Assembly: GCF_010729105.1 (NCBI RefSeq)
Contig: NZ_AP022573.1
Location: 3,596,001-3,660,000, forward strand
Origin: Mycobacterium saskatchewanense
Lineage (GTDB): Bacteria > Actinomycetota > Actinomycetes > Mycobacteriales > Mycobacteriaceae
DNA: 64,000 bases
Direction: 5' to 3'
The position numbers and the translations under genes are program-made. The notes below the pieces were generated by a model. That model had not been told where the DNA came from. It did no database searches and saw only the letters and a list, made by a program, of their open reading frames with translations. This document shows, one piece after another, positions 53,950 through 64,000 of this stretch (positions are counted from its first letter, which is position 1; every line of letters starts with the position of its first letter).

Positions 53950-54591
53950 ATGCCACAGCCGCCGGGCAGCCGACGAGAGCGTTACCGCCGTGAGGCGATC
54001 GACGAGATCAAACAGCTCGCGATGCGCCAGCTTGCCGAGGCCGGAACCGCGGGGATCTCGATGAGCGGGATCGCCAAACAGATGGGACTGACCGGGCCGG
54101 CGCTCTACCGGTATTTCGCCAACCGCGACGCCCTGCTGACCGCGCTGATTCGCGATGGATATGCCGATCTCGCCCAAACCGCCGAACGAACGGCGGCGCG
54201 CATGGCGGCACGCCCGCCCGCCGAGCGACTGCAGGCGGTGGCTGCCGCCGTACGCGCCTGGGCCAGAGACGCGCCGCAGCGCTACCTGCTGCTGTTCGGT
54301 ACGCCGGTACCCGGCTATGAGGCACCAATGGACACGCTCGCCGCGGCTACCCGCACGCTCAATGTCCTCGCCACCATTTCCGCCGACCTGCTTCGCGCGG
54401 CTCAAGCCCCAGAACTCCCCGCCCGAGCTCTGCTGCTCGCGACCGTCGCGTGGACCCGCATCCACGGGGTCGTCAGCCTTGAATTGGTCGGCCAGTTCAC
54501 CCACCTCGACATCGATCCGGCACTGTTGATCGCCGGAGAGATGAATCATCTTGTCGCACAGATTCATTCGGAGTCGACGGACTGGCGATAG
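53950..54591 (+). CDS. TetR family regulator with WHG-type C-terminal domain
   Basis: A 213-residue TetR protein. The helix-turn-helix region is AMRQLAEAGTAGISMSGIAK, QMGLTGPALYRYFANRDALL. The C-terminal half has the WHG pattern (RAWARDAPQRYLLLFGTPVP and WTRIHGVVSLELVGQF). ATG lies after GAGAGG. It is divergent from, and likely controls, the epimerase-like gene. Confidence 0.9.
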   Translation: MPQPPGSRRERYRREAIDEIKQLAMRQLAEAGTAGISMSGIAKQMGLTGPALYRYFANRDALLTALIRDGYADLAQTAERTAARMAARPPAERLQAVAAAVRAWARDAPQRYLLLFGTPVPGYEAPMDTLAAATRTLNVLATISADLLRAAQAPELPARALLLATVAWTRIHGVVSLELVGQFTHLDIDPALLIAGEMNHLVAQIHSESTDWR

Positions 54592-54693
54592 GAGCTGGAG
54601 CCCCCGCGGTCGGCAGGACCGAGTCGCGTCGCGGGAGCACCGGTCGCCAACTCCGACCCTTGACACGCGGCCATAGCGGTGACTACCGTCACA

Positions 54694-54729
54694 AACCACC
54701 AGATGGGGTCTAATAACCACTAGATGGTT
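54694..54729. promoter_or_regulatory. tandem operator for the IclR regulator
   Basis: Two copies of AACCAC(C/T)AGATGG: AACCACCAGATGGGG and AACCACTAGATGGTT, 21 bases apart. The second has perfect AACCA/TGGTT arms. It overlaps the most upstream in-frame ATG of the IclR gene, arguing that translation really begins farther downstream. Confidence 0.55.
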
Positions 54730-54744
54730 CCAGTGGAGGTACCG

Positions 54745-55542
54745 GTGCCGGACGAAGGCTCTGTGCGGGTGATCGAACGGGTCTGCCTAGTCCTCGACTG
54801 TTTCACCAGGCAGCGGCCACGACTACAGGTGGGCGACATTCGAGACCTGACCGGTCTACCGACCACGACGGTCGCTCGTATCGTCAAAAACCTTGTGGCG
54901 CAGCGCTTGCTTGACCGCGACGGGAACGAGTACCGCCTAGGGCTGCGGGTGCTGGTGTGGGCCGCACCCGCCGAAGCCGCGTCAGAGTTGATTGTCGCCG
55001 CCGGTCCCGTCATCGGGCACATCCGCGATCTGACCGGGGAGACCACCGGGATCTATGTGCGGCAAGGGTCCGTCCGCGTCGGTGTCGCGGTAGCGCTATC
55101 GGAACGGTCGATCATTTACAACGGCTACGTCGGACAGGTCATGCCGCTGCACGCCGGGGCAGCCGGAAAGACGTTCATGGCATTCGAGCAGGAGGCCCTG
55201 GACGCAGCCCTGAGCGCTGGGCTGACACGGTACACCGACGCGACCACCACAGATGCCGACGCTCTGCTACGTGACCTGGAAGTCGTTCGCCGAGCGGGCT
55301 TTTCGTACACCGCTGAAGAACGTGAGCCGGGGCTGAGTTCCATCGCGGCACCGATTTTCGATTCCGCCGGTGACATCACCGCGACGATCGCGGCCGGGGG
55401 CCCTTCCTTCCGGCTCACGGCGGCGGCCGCCGCCGAGTTCGGCCCGGTGATCGCGACCGCCGGAATCTCCATATCTCAGCGGCTCGGGTACGTCGGTCAC
55501 CTCGACAGCCGCCATGAACGATCCGGCAGCAACCTCGAGTAG
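54745..55542 (+). CDS. IclR family transcriptional regulator
   Basis: A 265-residue IclR protein with an N-terminal winged helix (VIERVCLVLDCF, DIRDLTGLPTTTVARIVKNL) and a C-terminal effector domain (GETTGIYVRQGSVRVG, MPLHAGAAGKTFMAF, REPGLSSIAAPIFD). GTG at 54745 has GGAGG at suitable spacing and lies outside the tandem repeat; an ATG at 54724 sits inside it. It directly precedes the monooxygenase, SDR and ribBA genes and probably controls them. Confidence 0.9.
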   Translation: MPDEGSVRVIERVCLVLDCFTRQRPRLQVGDIRDLTGLPTTTVARIVKNLVAQRLLDRDGNEYRLGLRVLVWAAPAEAASELIVAAGPVIGHIRDLTGETTGIYVRQGSVRVGVAVALSERSIIYNGYVGQVMPLHAGAAGKTFMAFEQEALDAALSAGLTRYTDATTTDADALLRDLEVVRRAGFSYTAEEREPGLSSIAAPIFDSAGDITATIAAGGPSFRLTAAAAAEFGPVIATAGISISQRLGYVGHLDSRHERSGSNLE

Positions 55543-55596
55543 GCGAAGCGCCAAGCCGCAGAATGCTTTCCACCCAAGAAACGAGGGAGATTTGCC

Positions 55597-56730
55597 ATGC
55601 CTGAAACGCTCGTCGCCGAAGTCGCCGAAGCGAGATCACACCTTGCCCTCTACGACGGAAGGCACAAACTCAAACTGGGCACGTTCGCCACCAACGTCAG
55701 CTCGGGCGTGAGCCTCAGTGCGGCGCCAACGTCCTTCGAGTTGAGTTGGCAGCACACCGTTGGGCTCGCGCAGCAGTGCGACGCCATGGGCTTCGACATG
55801 CTAATTCCGTTGGGCCGCTGGCGTGGTTTCGGCGGGAAGACCAACTTCAATGGGGCGAGCTTCGAGACCTACACCTGGGCGGCCGGTCTCGCGCAGGCCA
55901 CCGAACGGATCGTGGTCTTCGCCACCTCGCACGTGCCCGTCATCCATCCGATCGTTGCCGCCAAACAAGCGGCGACCATCGATCACATCTCCAACGGACG
56001 CTTCGGCCTGAACCTCGTCATGGGCTGGTTCAAACCGGAAATGGAGATGTTCGGCTCCACGCTGCGTGAGCACGACCAGCGGTACAAAGTCGGGGACGAG
56101 TGGCTCCAGGTCGTGAAAAGGCTTTGGGCCGAGGACGAGCCGTTCTCCTATGCGGGCGAGTTCTACACCGTCAACGAGGCGCAATCCTGGCCCAAACCCG
56201 TGCAGAAGCCGCACCCGGTGATCATGAACGCCGGTGCGTCGCCGGCCGGCAGCGACTTCGCCGCGCGCAACGCCGATGTCAGCTTCATCGCCGTCGATGA
56301 CCCGGAGAGCGCGGCGGCCACGATCAGCGGCTTCAAGAACAACGCGTACCAGAAGTACGGCCGGGAACCGTTGGTCTTCTCCGGCGCCTACGTCATATGC
56401 CGCGACTCCGAAAGAGAGGCCAAGCAGGCGCTGCAGTCCATTCTCGACAGCGGCGACAGGGAGGCCGCGCAGAACTTGATGCAGACCCTGGGCTTGCAGA
56501 GTGGCTCCTTCGACCACCTGATCGCCAAGGCGGCGGTGGATCGCTTCATCACCGGGTACGGCGGCGCGCCGTTCGTGGGCACGCCGGAACAAGTCGCGGA
56601 GCGCTTCATCGAGATCGAAAGGGCGGGAATCTCCGGAATGACACTGGGATTCCTCGATTATGCGGAGGAACTCAGGCACTTCGATGACACCGTCATGCCG
56701 CTGCTTCGCCAAGCCGGCCTGCGCGCCTGA
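55597..56730 (+). CDS. LLM-class flavin-dependent monooxygenase (RutA/SfnG-like)
   Basis: A 377-residue FMN-dependent luciferase-like enzyme. The family signature blocks are LGTFATNVSSGVSLS, RWRGFGGKTNFNGASFE, TYTWAAGLAQATERIVVFAT, IDHISNGRFGLNLVMGWFKP and VIMNAGASPAG. These match the RutA (pyrimidine oxygenase) and SfnG (dimethylsulfone monooxygenase) branch. Substrate is not determinable. It needs reduced FMN; the downstream ribBA gene in the same run could raise flavin supply. Preceded by the IclR gene by 54 bases. Confidence 0.88.
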   Translation: MPETLVAEVAEARSHLALYDGRHKLKLGTFATNVSSGVSLSAAPTSFELSWQHTVGLAQQCDAMGFDMLIPLGRWRGFGGKTNFNGASFETYTWAAGLAQATERIVVFATSHVPVIHPIVAAKQAATIDHISNGRFGLNLVMGWFKPEMEMFGSTLREHDQRYKVGDEWLQVVKRLWAEDEPFSYAGEFYTVNEAQSWPKPVQKPHPVIMNAGASPAGSDFAARNADVSFIAVDDPESAAATISGFKNNAYQKYGREPLVFSGAYVICRDSEREAKQALQSILDSGDREAAQNLMQTLGLQSGSFDHLIAKAAVDRFITGYGGAPFVGTPEQVAERFIEIERAGISGMTLGFLDYAEELRHFDDTVMPLLRQAGLRA

Positions 56731-56747
56731 GAGACACGAGTAACGCC

Positions 56748-57509
56748 ATGGGACGGCTCGCCAACAAATACGCGGTGATCACCGGCGCCACCGGCGGGGT
56801 GGGCCGCGCGGCCTGCCGGCTGTTCTGTGCCGAGGGGGCATCGGTCGTCGGGGTCGACATCCGCGGTGACGCCGGTGCACAACTCGAGAGCGAATTAACC
56901 GGTGAAGGTCACGATTTCGAATTCCGTACCGTGGACGTCTCGTCGGAGGACCAGGTCAACGACCTTGCGGCGACTGTCGCGGGCCGTCGCAGTGTCGACA
57001 TCGTGTACAACAACGCGGGCGCCATCCTCGGAAGAGGCATCCTGCAGTCGTCGGTCGAGGACTGGGATCGAATCCACAACATCAACTCCAAGTCCGTGTT
57101 CCTCATGATCCGGGCGTTCGCTCCCAGAATGACCAATCCGGGCGGCGCGATCGTGAACACGTCGTCCGCCGGGGGAGCCGTTGCGATACCGAACATGTCG
57201 ATCTATGGGGCCGCCAAAGCGGGGGTGGTCATGTTGTCGCGAGTCGCGGCCGTCGATCTCGCTCCCGGCATTCGAGTCAACGCCCTCGTTCCCGGCCTGA
57301 TCGATACGGCGATGCCGCGAAGCTTCGTCGCTTCGCTACCCGACGAGCAGCAGGACGCCGTCCTCGAAGGGATGAAGGCTCAGCACCTGGTAGGGCGCCT
57401 GGGCCGTCCAGAGGAAGTTGCGGCGGCCGCGCTGTTCCTCGCCAGCGATGAAGCCTCCTTCGTCACGGGGAGCGCGATGTTCGTCGACGGCGGGGCGACC
57501 GTGATGTGA
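56748..57509 (+). CDS. short-chain dehydrogenase/reductase
   Basis: A 253-residue classical SDR: GATGGVGRAA near residue 14, YNNAGAILG, SSAGGAV with the catalytic Ser, YGAAKAGVVML with Tyr and Lys, and a C-terminal FVDGGATVM. It follows the monooxygenase by 17 bases and likely oxidises or reduces the next intermediate in the same catabolic route. Confidence 0.92.
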   Translation: MGRLANKYAVITGATGGVGRAACRLFCAEGASVVGVDIRGDAGAQLESELTGEGHDFEFRTVDVSSEDQVNDLAATVAGRRSVDIVYNNAGAILGRGILQSSVEDWDRIHNINSKSVFLMIRAFAPRMTNPGGAIVNTSSAGGAVAIPNMSIYGAAKAGVVMLSRVAAVDLAPGIRVNALVPGLIDTAMPRSFVASLPDEQQDAVLEGMKAQHLVGRLGRPEEVAAAALFLASDEASFVTGSAMFVDGGATVM

Positions 57510-57560
57510 CAGGAACCGACGGCGAGAACAAATACTCTTGGCAGTCAGGGAAGGAAGCCC

Positions 57561-58877
57561 ATGAGCTGGCAAACCGCCCCGCAGTCGGTACAGGAGGCTG
57601 TGGCTGCCCTCGCGCTGGGGCGGATGGTCGTGGTGGTCGATGACGTCGATCGCGAAAACGAGGGTGACCTCGTCTGCGGCGCGGAGATGCTCCGCGCCCG
57701 GCAGATGGCCTTTTTTGTTCGGCACACCACCGGCATCGTCTGCGCACCGATGACCGGCGAGCGCGCCGATGCGTTGCGACTGCCCCCGATGGTCGAGGAC
57801 AACCGCGACCCGCATGGCACCGCATTCACCGTCACTGTGGATCACAAGTCGACCGGAACCGGGGTCTCAGCCGAGGATCGCGCCCGGACGGTTCGTGCTC
57901 TGGCCGACCCGTCGACCTCGGCCACCGACCTGAGGCGGCCCGGCCACATCTTCCCGTTGCGTGCGCGAACCGGCGGTGTCCTCGTCCGTGCGGGTCATAC
58001 CGAGGCCGCGGTCGACCTGACGAGGATGGCCGGGCTGTCCGGCGTGGGGGTGATCGGCGAACTGGTCGACGACGACGGGTCGATGCGTCGGGGCGACTCG
58101 CTCCGCGATTTCGCTGCCGCACATTGCCTCCCGGTCGTGGCGATCGCCGATCTGATTCGCCACCGTCGGGGAACCGAACGACTCGTCGAGTTGGTCGGCG
58201 GCTCGCGGATGCCGACGGAGTTCGGCGATTTTCGTGCGATGGCCTATCGGAACGTTCTCGACGGCACGGAGCATCTCGCCCTGGTGATGGGCGACGTCGT
58301 CGAGGCCGGGCGGTCAGCGGAAGGGGCCCTGGTGCGGGTCCACTCGGAATGCCTGACCGGTGACATCGTCGGCTCGCTGCGCTGCGATTGCGGCGCACAA
58401 CTCGAACACGCCCTCCAAGCGATCGCCGCCGAAGGCGTCGGAGCGCTCATCTACTTACGCGGACACGAAGGCCGAGGCATCGGGCTGGGGCACAAAATGC
58501 GCGCGTACGCGCTGCAAGAGGAGGGCCTCGACACCGTGGACGCCAATCTCGCCCAGGGGCTTCCGGTCGACTCCCGCAGCTATGGCGTCGGGGCCCAGAT
58601 ACTCACCGACCTCGGCATCTCGCGCCTGCGCCTCATCACCAACAATCCGGCCAAGTACGGTGGCATCGACGGCTATGGGCTGCACATCACGGCCCGAGTG
58701 GCTCTGCCCGTGGCCGAGACCCCACATAACGTGCGATACCTGCGCACGAAAAGGGAACGCATGCAACACGACATCACCGTCTCCTGCGCGCCAGGCAGGG
58801 GTGTACCAACGATTGCCGGGCCCGGCTCAGCCGCGGGTCAACAGGGTCAGATCGGGGCGATGATCTCCGAGGTGTAG
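57561..58877 (+). CDS. ribBA: bifunctional RibBA (DHBP synthase / GTP cyclohydrolase II)
   Basis: A 438-residue enzyme for the two entry steps of riboflavin synthesis. The RibB half has VDDVDRENEGDL, FVRHTTGIVCAP and VRAGHTEAAVDL. The RibA half, from about residue 210, has the zinc cysteines in HSECLTGDIVGSLRCDCG, the catalytic RGHEGRGIGL and ITNNPAKYGGI. A 30-residue tail extends beyond the usual RibA end. [11 protein letters not shown] precedes the ATG. Its place behind an LLM monooxygenase and SDR suggests dedicated flavin supply; mycobacteria normally keep ribBA in a rib cluster, so this may be an extra copy. Confidence 0.92.
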   Translation: MSWQTAPQSVQEAVAALALGRMVVVVDDVDRENEGDLVCGAEMLRARQMAFFVRHTTGIVCAPMTGERADALRLPPMVEDNRDPHGTAFTVTVDHKSTGTGVSAEDRARTVRALADPSTSATDLRRPGHIFPLRARTGGVLVRAGHTEAAVDLTRMAGLSGVGVIGELVDDDGSMRRGDSLRDFAAAHCLPVVAIADLIRHRRGTERLVELVGGSRMPTEFGDFRAMAYRNVLDGTEHLALVMGDVVEAGRSAEGALVRVHSECLTGDIVGSLRCDCGAQLEHALQAIAAEGVGALIYLRGHEGRGIGLGHKMRAYALQEEGLDTVDANLAQGLPVDSRSYGVGAQILTDLGISRLRLITNNPAKYGGIDGYGLHITARVALPVAETPHNVRYLRTKRERMQHDITVSCAPGRGVPTIAGPGSAAGQQGQIGAMISEV

Positions 58878-59341
58878 TACTCCGCCGGTGTCTGCGAGTG
58901 ATCGGCCGGGCGATCGATGAACACCCAGGCGCCCGTGGCGTTCGGGGAGATCCCCTCCTGAAGCGTGACCGTGGCCGAACCGCTGGCATCCGTGTCCATC
59001 CCGCCTGCGGCAACGCCGGCGTCGCCGGCTGCGCACGACGCCGAAGGCCGGGGTGCCTCGATCAGCCTCACGTTGTAATGAGTGCCGGGCTCGGCCGCGA
59101 CCAATTGCACTTGGGCCGTGACCGTGTACGACGCGGCGGAGATGTCGGTTCGGGCGGTGCCCTGTCCCTTCGACTGCATATTGATGAATGGGGTGAAGTC
59201 GCACGCCCGAAGCAGTCGCTTCAGCGGTACCGCGGTGCCGGCATCGGCGGGAGTTGCCGCTGTCATGCCTGCTGTAGCCAAAATGGTTGCAGTACCTATG
59301 ATCTCGGCGCTGGCAATAAGCAGCGCGGCGGTTCGTCGCAT
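58847..59341 (-). CDS. secreted protein of unknown function
   Basis: A 164-residue exported protein: signal peptide MRRTAALLIASAEIIGTATI with an Ala-rich cleavage region near residue 32, then a mature domain with two cysteines (RACDFTPF and SASCAAGD) that could form a disulfide. The strand-rich pattern (YTVTAQVQLVAAEPGTHYNV) suggests a beta-sandwich. Its 3' end overlaps the convergent ribBA end by 31 bases. I do not recognise the family. Confidence 0.7.
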   Translation of the reverse strand: MRRTAALLIASAEIIGTATILATAGMTAATPADAGTAVPLKRLLRACDFTPFINMQSKGQGTARTDISAASYTVTAQVQLVAAEPGTHYNVRLIEAPRPSASCAAGDAGVAAGGMDTDASGSATVTLQEGISPNATGAWVFIDRPADHSQTPAEYYTSEIIAPI

Positions 59342-59826
59342 CGGGGAGCCAATCGTATAGTCGCTGCGCGGGTTATCGCTCAGTGCGTTCCGCGGATGCA
59401 AACAGGCGGCGTTCGCGGCCACCCGGGCCGCTGGCGTGCCTTAATTTTCCTTTGTGACAATTCCACATTTCGGGTCCCGCAAACCACCCTTGCCGCTCCG
59501 TTGTGAGCAAGCTCGCTTGGTCCTCGAGAAGTGATCTGTGCATCTCTGTAGGCGACGAAAAAGCCCGAACGCCCACGGTGTGTAACAGGGGCGTCGTCTG
59601 TGCGCCGGGGACGGTATCCGGTCGGAATCCCCGCCCGCGTTGCACGATCGACGCCCGGAACGCACAGTCAACGACCTCGGCACCCGCTGAGCGCCGAGCG
59701 TGCACTGCCGCCGCACGGCCTCAGCTGATCGTTCGGGCACCAGTCGCCGAGATCACGGCGAGCGAGGTTCGTCCGCGCGAATCGAAACCGTCCTGGCCCA
59801 ACGCCCGGGACTTGTCTGTGCGGCCC
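59342..59826. other. intergenic stretch, no recognisable gene
   Basis: About 485 bases between the secreted-protein start and the methyltransferase stop, both on the minus strand. Small frames on either strand are Arg-rich shadows without family resemblance. It likely carries the promoter for the secreted protein. Confidence 0.45.
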
Positions 59827-61534
<1,708 letters not shown>

Positions 61535-61580
61535 GTCCCCATGTTGGCGGCCGGCCACCGATGCTGTCCAACGATTATTG

Positions 61581-61598
61581 GCGATCGACACCGATCGC
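61581..61598. promoter_or_regulatory. palindrome between EamA and LysR genes
   Basis: GCGATCG-ACAC-CGATCGC: perfect 7-base arms with a 4-base spacer, between the divergent EamA transporter and LysR regulator. A likely LysR binding site or part of one. Confidence 0.55.
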
Positions 61599-61689
61599 AG
61601 ATCCTAATCGATAATGCCGGGAACAAGCGTTTAGCGGCGGCTATCCGCAGGTGATTGATCGCAGCAGCTGATCGGATTATGGTAGCGGG

Positions 61690-62541
61690 ATGGGTCAGGT
61701 TCTTGACATCGCGCCGCTGCGCAGCCTCGTCGCCGTGGCCGACTGTGGTGGATTTCACCGGGCGGCCGCCGCGCTGCACCTGACACAGTCGGCGGTCAGT
61801 CAACACCTGCGCCGGGTCGAAGCGGTGGTCGGTCAGCCGGTGGTCGAGCGTTCGGGTCGCGGGGTCGTGTTCACCGAAGTCGGCCATCGGGTCCTCCGGC
61901 ACGCCCGCACGATCTTGGCCGCGCACGACACGGCCCTCGAGGATTTGGGTGCGACGGAGCACAGGCTGCTGACGATCGGCGCCACCGAGCACGGTGCGGA
62001 CGTAATGCTGGCGGGCCTGACGGGCGTGCTGCGCGACCGGCTGCCGGACCGGCGGGTGCGCTTCCGGCTTGACCGCAACGTGTCACTGGCGGACTCGATC
62101 GACCGGGGTCTGGTGGATTTGGCGATCATGGTCGACGGGTCCGGCCTGGACCGGGCCAACGCGTCGGGGGTCGTGCAGCTGAAATGGGTTGCGGCGCGCA
62201 CCCTCACCCGCCGGATCGGCGACCCGCTGCCGTTGGTGACCTTCTCCGAGCCGTGCACCCTGCGCGAGCCGGCCTTCTCCATCCTCGAGAAGCAGGGCGT
62301 CCCCTACGAGGTCGCCGTCGAATGTGGCGATCTGTCGGGCCTTTACGCCGCGGTGCGGTCGGGGCTCGGGGTCGCGCTGCTGCCGATGATCGGGAGGCTT
62401 CCCGACGGCCTGTGCGTGGCCGAGGGACTGCCGGCAGCGAACTGCGCGTCGATCCTGGTGCGTGGCCGTGCCGGCATCGACGCGGACGTATTGAGCACCT
62501 TCGACGCGGCGGTGCGCGACGTGCTGGCCGCCGAGAACTGA
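61690..62541 (+). CDS. LysR family transcriptional regulator
   Basis: A 283-residue LysR protein. The N-terminal helix-turn-helix reads LRSLVAVADCGGFHRAAAAL, HLTQSAVSQHLRRVEAVVGQ. The C-terminal binding domain begins near residue 95 (LLTIGATEHGADVMLAGLTG) and has GLYAAVRSGLGVALLP. Divergent from the EamA exporter, which it probably activates. Confidence 0.93.
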   Translation: MGQVLDIAPLRSLVAVADCGGFHRAAAALHLTQSAVSQHLRRVEAVVGQPVVERSGRGVVFTEVGHRVLRHARTILAAHDTALEDLGATEHRLLTIGATEHGADVMLAGLTGVLRDRLPDRRVRFRLDRNVSLADSIDRGLVDLAIMVDGSGLDRANASGVVQLKWVAARTLTRRIGDPLPLVTFSEPCTLREPAFSILEKQGVPYEVAVECGDLSGLYAAVRSGLGVALLPMIGRLPDGLCVAEGLPAANCASILVRGRAGIDADVLSTFDAAVRDVLAAEN

Positions 62542-62543
62542 CC

Positions 62544-62885
62544 TCAGCCGCCGAGGGCGGGTCCGGCAATCGGCGGAAGGCCCGTGGTCAGTGTCAGCAC
62601 CATGAGCAGAAGCAGGAACCAACCCGCTCCCTGCCAGGCCCACCATGGTTCTCGGTCGCGCCAGAGCCGGTAGGTCCGCACGAACGCCCACACGCCTGAC
62701 ATGAACAGGATCACCGGCGCGCCGAGGCCAAGAGCTATGCGCACCGGCGCACCGCATGCGGCCGAGTCGGTTGGTGCCGGGCCGTCACAGGCCTTGACCG
62801 AGAGCGCAGCGACGATCAGAAATGCCAGGCCGAGCATGGCCGTCATGAGTGCGAATCGAGCCGCCGCCCGGCCGTCTGCGCCCAC
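62544..62885 (-). CDS. small membrane protein of unknown function
   Basis: A 113-residue protein with three hydrophobic segments (FALMTAMLGLAFLIVAALSV, IALGLGAPVILFMSGVWAFV, GAGWFLLLLMVLTLTTGLPP). Two cysteines flank the first external loop (KACDGPAPTDSAACGAP). The GTG start is fixed by a perfect AAAGGAGGT seven bases upstream; 37 upstream in-frame residues are therefore excluded. Convergent with the LysR gene. Function unknown. Confidence 0.75.
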   Translation of the reverse strand: MGADGRAAARFALMTAMLGLAFLIVAALSVKACDGPAPTDSAACGAPVRIALGLGAPVILFMSGVWAFVRTYRLWRDREPWWAWQGAGWFLLLLMVLTLTTGLPPIAGPALGG

Positions 62886-63007
62886 CGTCCGCACCTCCTT
62901 TCTGGGCGGATGCCTTCCCATCATCCCGCTGCCGGGCACCCCTAAGTCGGCTACCCGCCGGAAGCGCACCGAACCGCCGTCGCCGGCCGCGTGCATATAG
63001 TCGAGCG

Positions 63008-63727
63008 GTGACGATCCCGTACGACGACGGCTTGCGCGCGCGGATCCGTGGTCATCTGGCGGGACACGGCCGCCGCGCTGTGACCGACCCGAGCAGGCGG
63101 CACGCGGCCGTCGCGGTGGTGCTGGTGGACTCCGAGGTCGGCGAGGATCGGGTGGATCCCGCGCCGGTGGACGAGTGGAACGCGGGGCGGCCGAGGCCGG
63201 CCGCGGGCCTCGACGGCCGCATGGTCGACGTGTCGGGCGGTGCCGCGTTCCTGTTGTGCCGCAGGGCGTCTCGCCTCAGTTCACACTCGGCGCAGTGGGC
63301 GCTGCCCGGGGGGCGTCTCGATCCCGGCGAGGACGCCGTCGACGCCGCGCTGCGGGAATTGGACGAAGAGGTCGGCATCAGACTCGCCGAATCGGCCGTG
63401 CTCGGATTGCTCGATGACTACGCGACGCGCTCCGGATACGTCATCACCCCGGTGGTGATCTGGGGCGGCGGTCGGCTCGAGCCCCGTCCCGCGCCCGACG
63501 AGGTGGTGGCGGTCTACCGCGTGGGGCTGCACCAACTGCAGCGCGACGACTCGCCGCGCTTCATCGCCATCCCGGAAAGCCCGCGGCCGGTGGTGCAGAT
63601 TCCGTTGGGAAACGATCTGATTCACGCCCCCACTGGCGCGGTGTTGCTGCAGTTGAGGTGGTTGGGGCTGGAGGGCCGCCACGATCCCGTCAACGAGCTC
63701 GAACAGCCTGTGTTCGCCTGGAAGTAG
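63008..63727 (+). CDS. Nudix hydrolase
   Basis: A 239-residue Nudix protein. The Nudix box is complete: GGRLDPGEDAVDAALRELDE followed by EVGI, with the RELDEE metal-binding core. The start is GTG (VTIPYDDGLRARIRGHL); the upstream open frame lacks homology. The N-terminal extension before the box and a C-terminal domain (FIAIPESPRPVVQIPLGNDL) resemble CoA-pyrophosphatase-like Nudix proteins (NudL/YeaB type), but the substrate is not certain. Confidence 0.88.
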   Translation: MTIPYDDGLRARIRGHLAGHGRRAVTDPSRRHAAVAVVLVDSEVGEDRVDPAPVDEWNAGRPRPAAGLDGRMVDVSGGAAFLLCRRASRLSSHSAQWALPGGRLDPGEDAVDAALRELDEEVGIRLAESAVLGLLDDYATRSGYVITPVVIWGGGRLEPRPAPDEVVAVYRVGLHQLQRDDSPRFIAIPESPRPVVQIPLGNDLIHAPTGAVLLQLRWLGLEGRHDPVNELEQPVFAWK

Positions 63728-63734
63728 CGGAACG

Positions 63735-63905
63735 CTAGGCGGCAGCGCTGGTGGCCGGTGACAGGACGTTCACCTCGGAATGCACGTGGCCACAGGCCCC
63801 GCACCGCACCTCGTACTCGAGCGTGTTGTCGCCGCGGTCCAGGAACCGGTAGTCGGCCCATGCCATGCACCGCGGGCACCGTGTACGCCCCCGCTCCACT
63901 GCCAT
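63735..63905 (-). CDS. zinc-ribbon protein
   Basis: A 56-residue protein with two CxxC knuckles, CPRC and CGAC, about 26 residues apart (RTRCPRCMAWADYRFLDRGD and VRCGACGHVHSEV). It resembles a single zinc ribbon. The ATG beginning MAVERGRT has GAGGGG upstream; an ATG 14 codons earlier is also open. Convergent with the Nudix gene. Function unknown. Confidence 0.65.
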   Translation of the reverse strand: MAVERGRTRCPRCMAWADYRFLDRGDNTLEYEVRCGACGHVHSEVNVLSPATSAAA

Positions 63906-64000
63906 GCTTCGCGTCCCCTCGCTCGACTGTGACGCCGATGTACCCATTGACGGCGATGTACCCGTTTCGTGACGAGTCGAATCCCTCCGGGAAGTCGGTG

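Overview
The window is high-GC actinobacterial DNA from a mycobacterium. Gene order over roughly the first 35 kb follows the Mycobacterium tuberculosis Rv0038-Rv0058 block (YqgE, mtc28, leuS, MarR, GntR, F420 oxidoreductase, hydrolase, ino1, PadR, DUF1707, DUF5318, ponA1, GT87-like, DJ-1, rpsF-ssb-rpsR-rplI, dnaB). Large insertions and a different right half point to a nontuberculous species; I cannot name it from sequence alone.

Layout. 1-19.1 kb is conserved core, interrupted by an amino-acid ABC importer (6.3-8.9 kb) whose binding protein and permease are fused. 19.3-30.8 kb, between the Rv0051 and Rv0052 orthologues, is one tightly overlapped phosphonate operon: importer phnD-phnC-phnE, regulator phnF, C-P lyase core phnG-H-I, a single ORF joining PhnJ to PhnK, phnL, phnM, an inositol-monophosphatase-like enzyme and a PhnZ-type HD-domain protein. 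30.8-35.2 kb returns to core: a DJ-1 protein, rpsF-ssb-rpsR-rplI, and an intein-free dnaB.

35.2-41.2 kb is a decayed, lower-GC island. It holds a truncated HxlR gene, a broken crotonase, a PapA-like acyltransferase, an intact HxlR whose upstream DNA duplicates that of the broken one, DoxX, a truncated FAD oxidase and a tyrosine-recombinase remnant. 41.2-47.9 kb looks like an envelope redox-repair cluster: two-component system, DoxX, DM13 lipoprotein, exported MsrB and MsrA, and a DipZ/CcdA-thioredoxin protein that could supply them with electrons.

48-54.6 kb contains regulator/enzyme pairs (SDR/TetR, TetR/SRPBCC-CMD, epimerase/TetR), most with palindromic intergenic operators, plus an orphan GvpU-like protein. 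54.7-58.9 kb is an apparent catabolic unit: IclR regulator, RutA/SfnG-like flavin monooxygenase, SDR and a RibBA flavin-biosynthesis enzyme. The right end has a secreted protein, a methyltransferase, an EamA exporter divergent from a LysR regulator, a small membrane protein, a Nudix hydrolase and a zinc-ribbon protein.

The strongest candidates for unusual biology are the phosphonate operon (PhnJ-PhnK joining, no PhnN or PhnP, added phosphatase and PhnZ-like oxygenase), the envelope methionine-sulfoxide repair cluster, and the IclR/monooxygenase/RibBA unit. No tRNA, rRNA, CRISPR array or intact insertion sequence was recognised.
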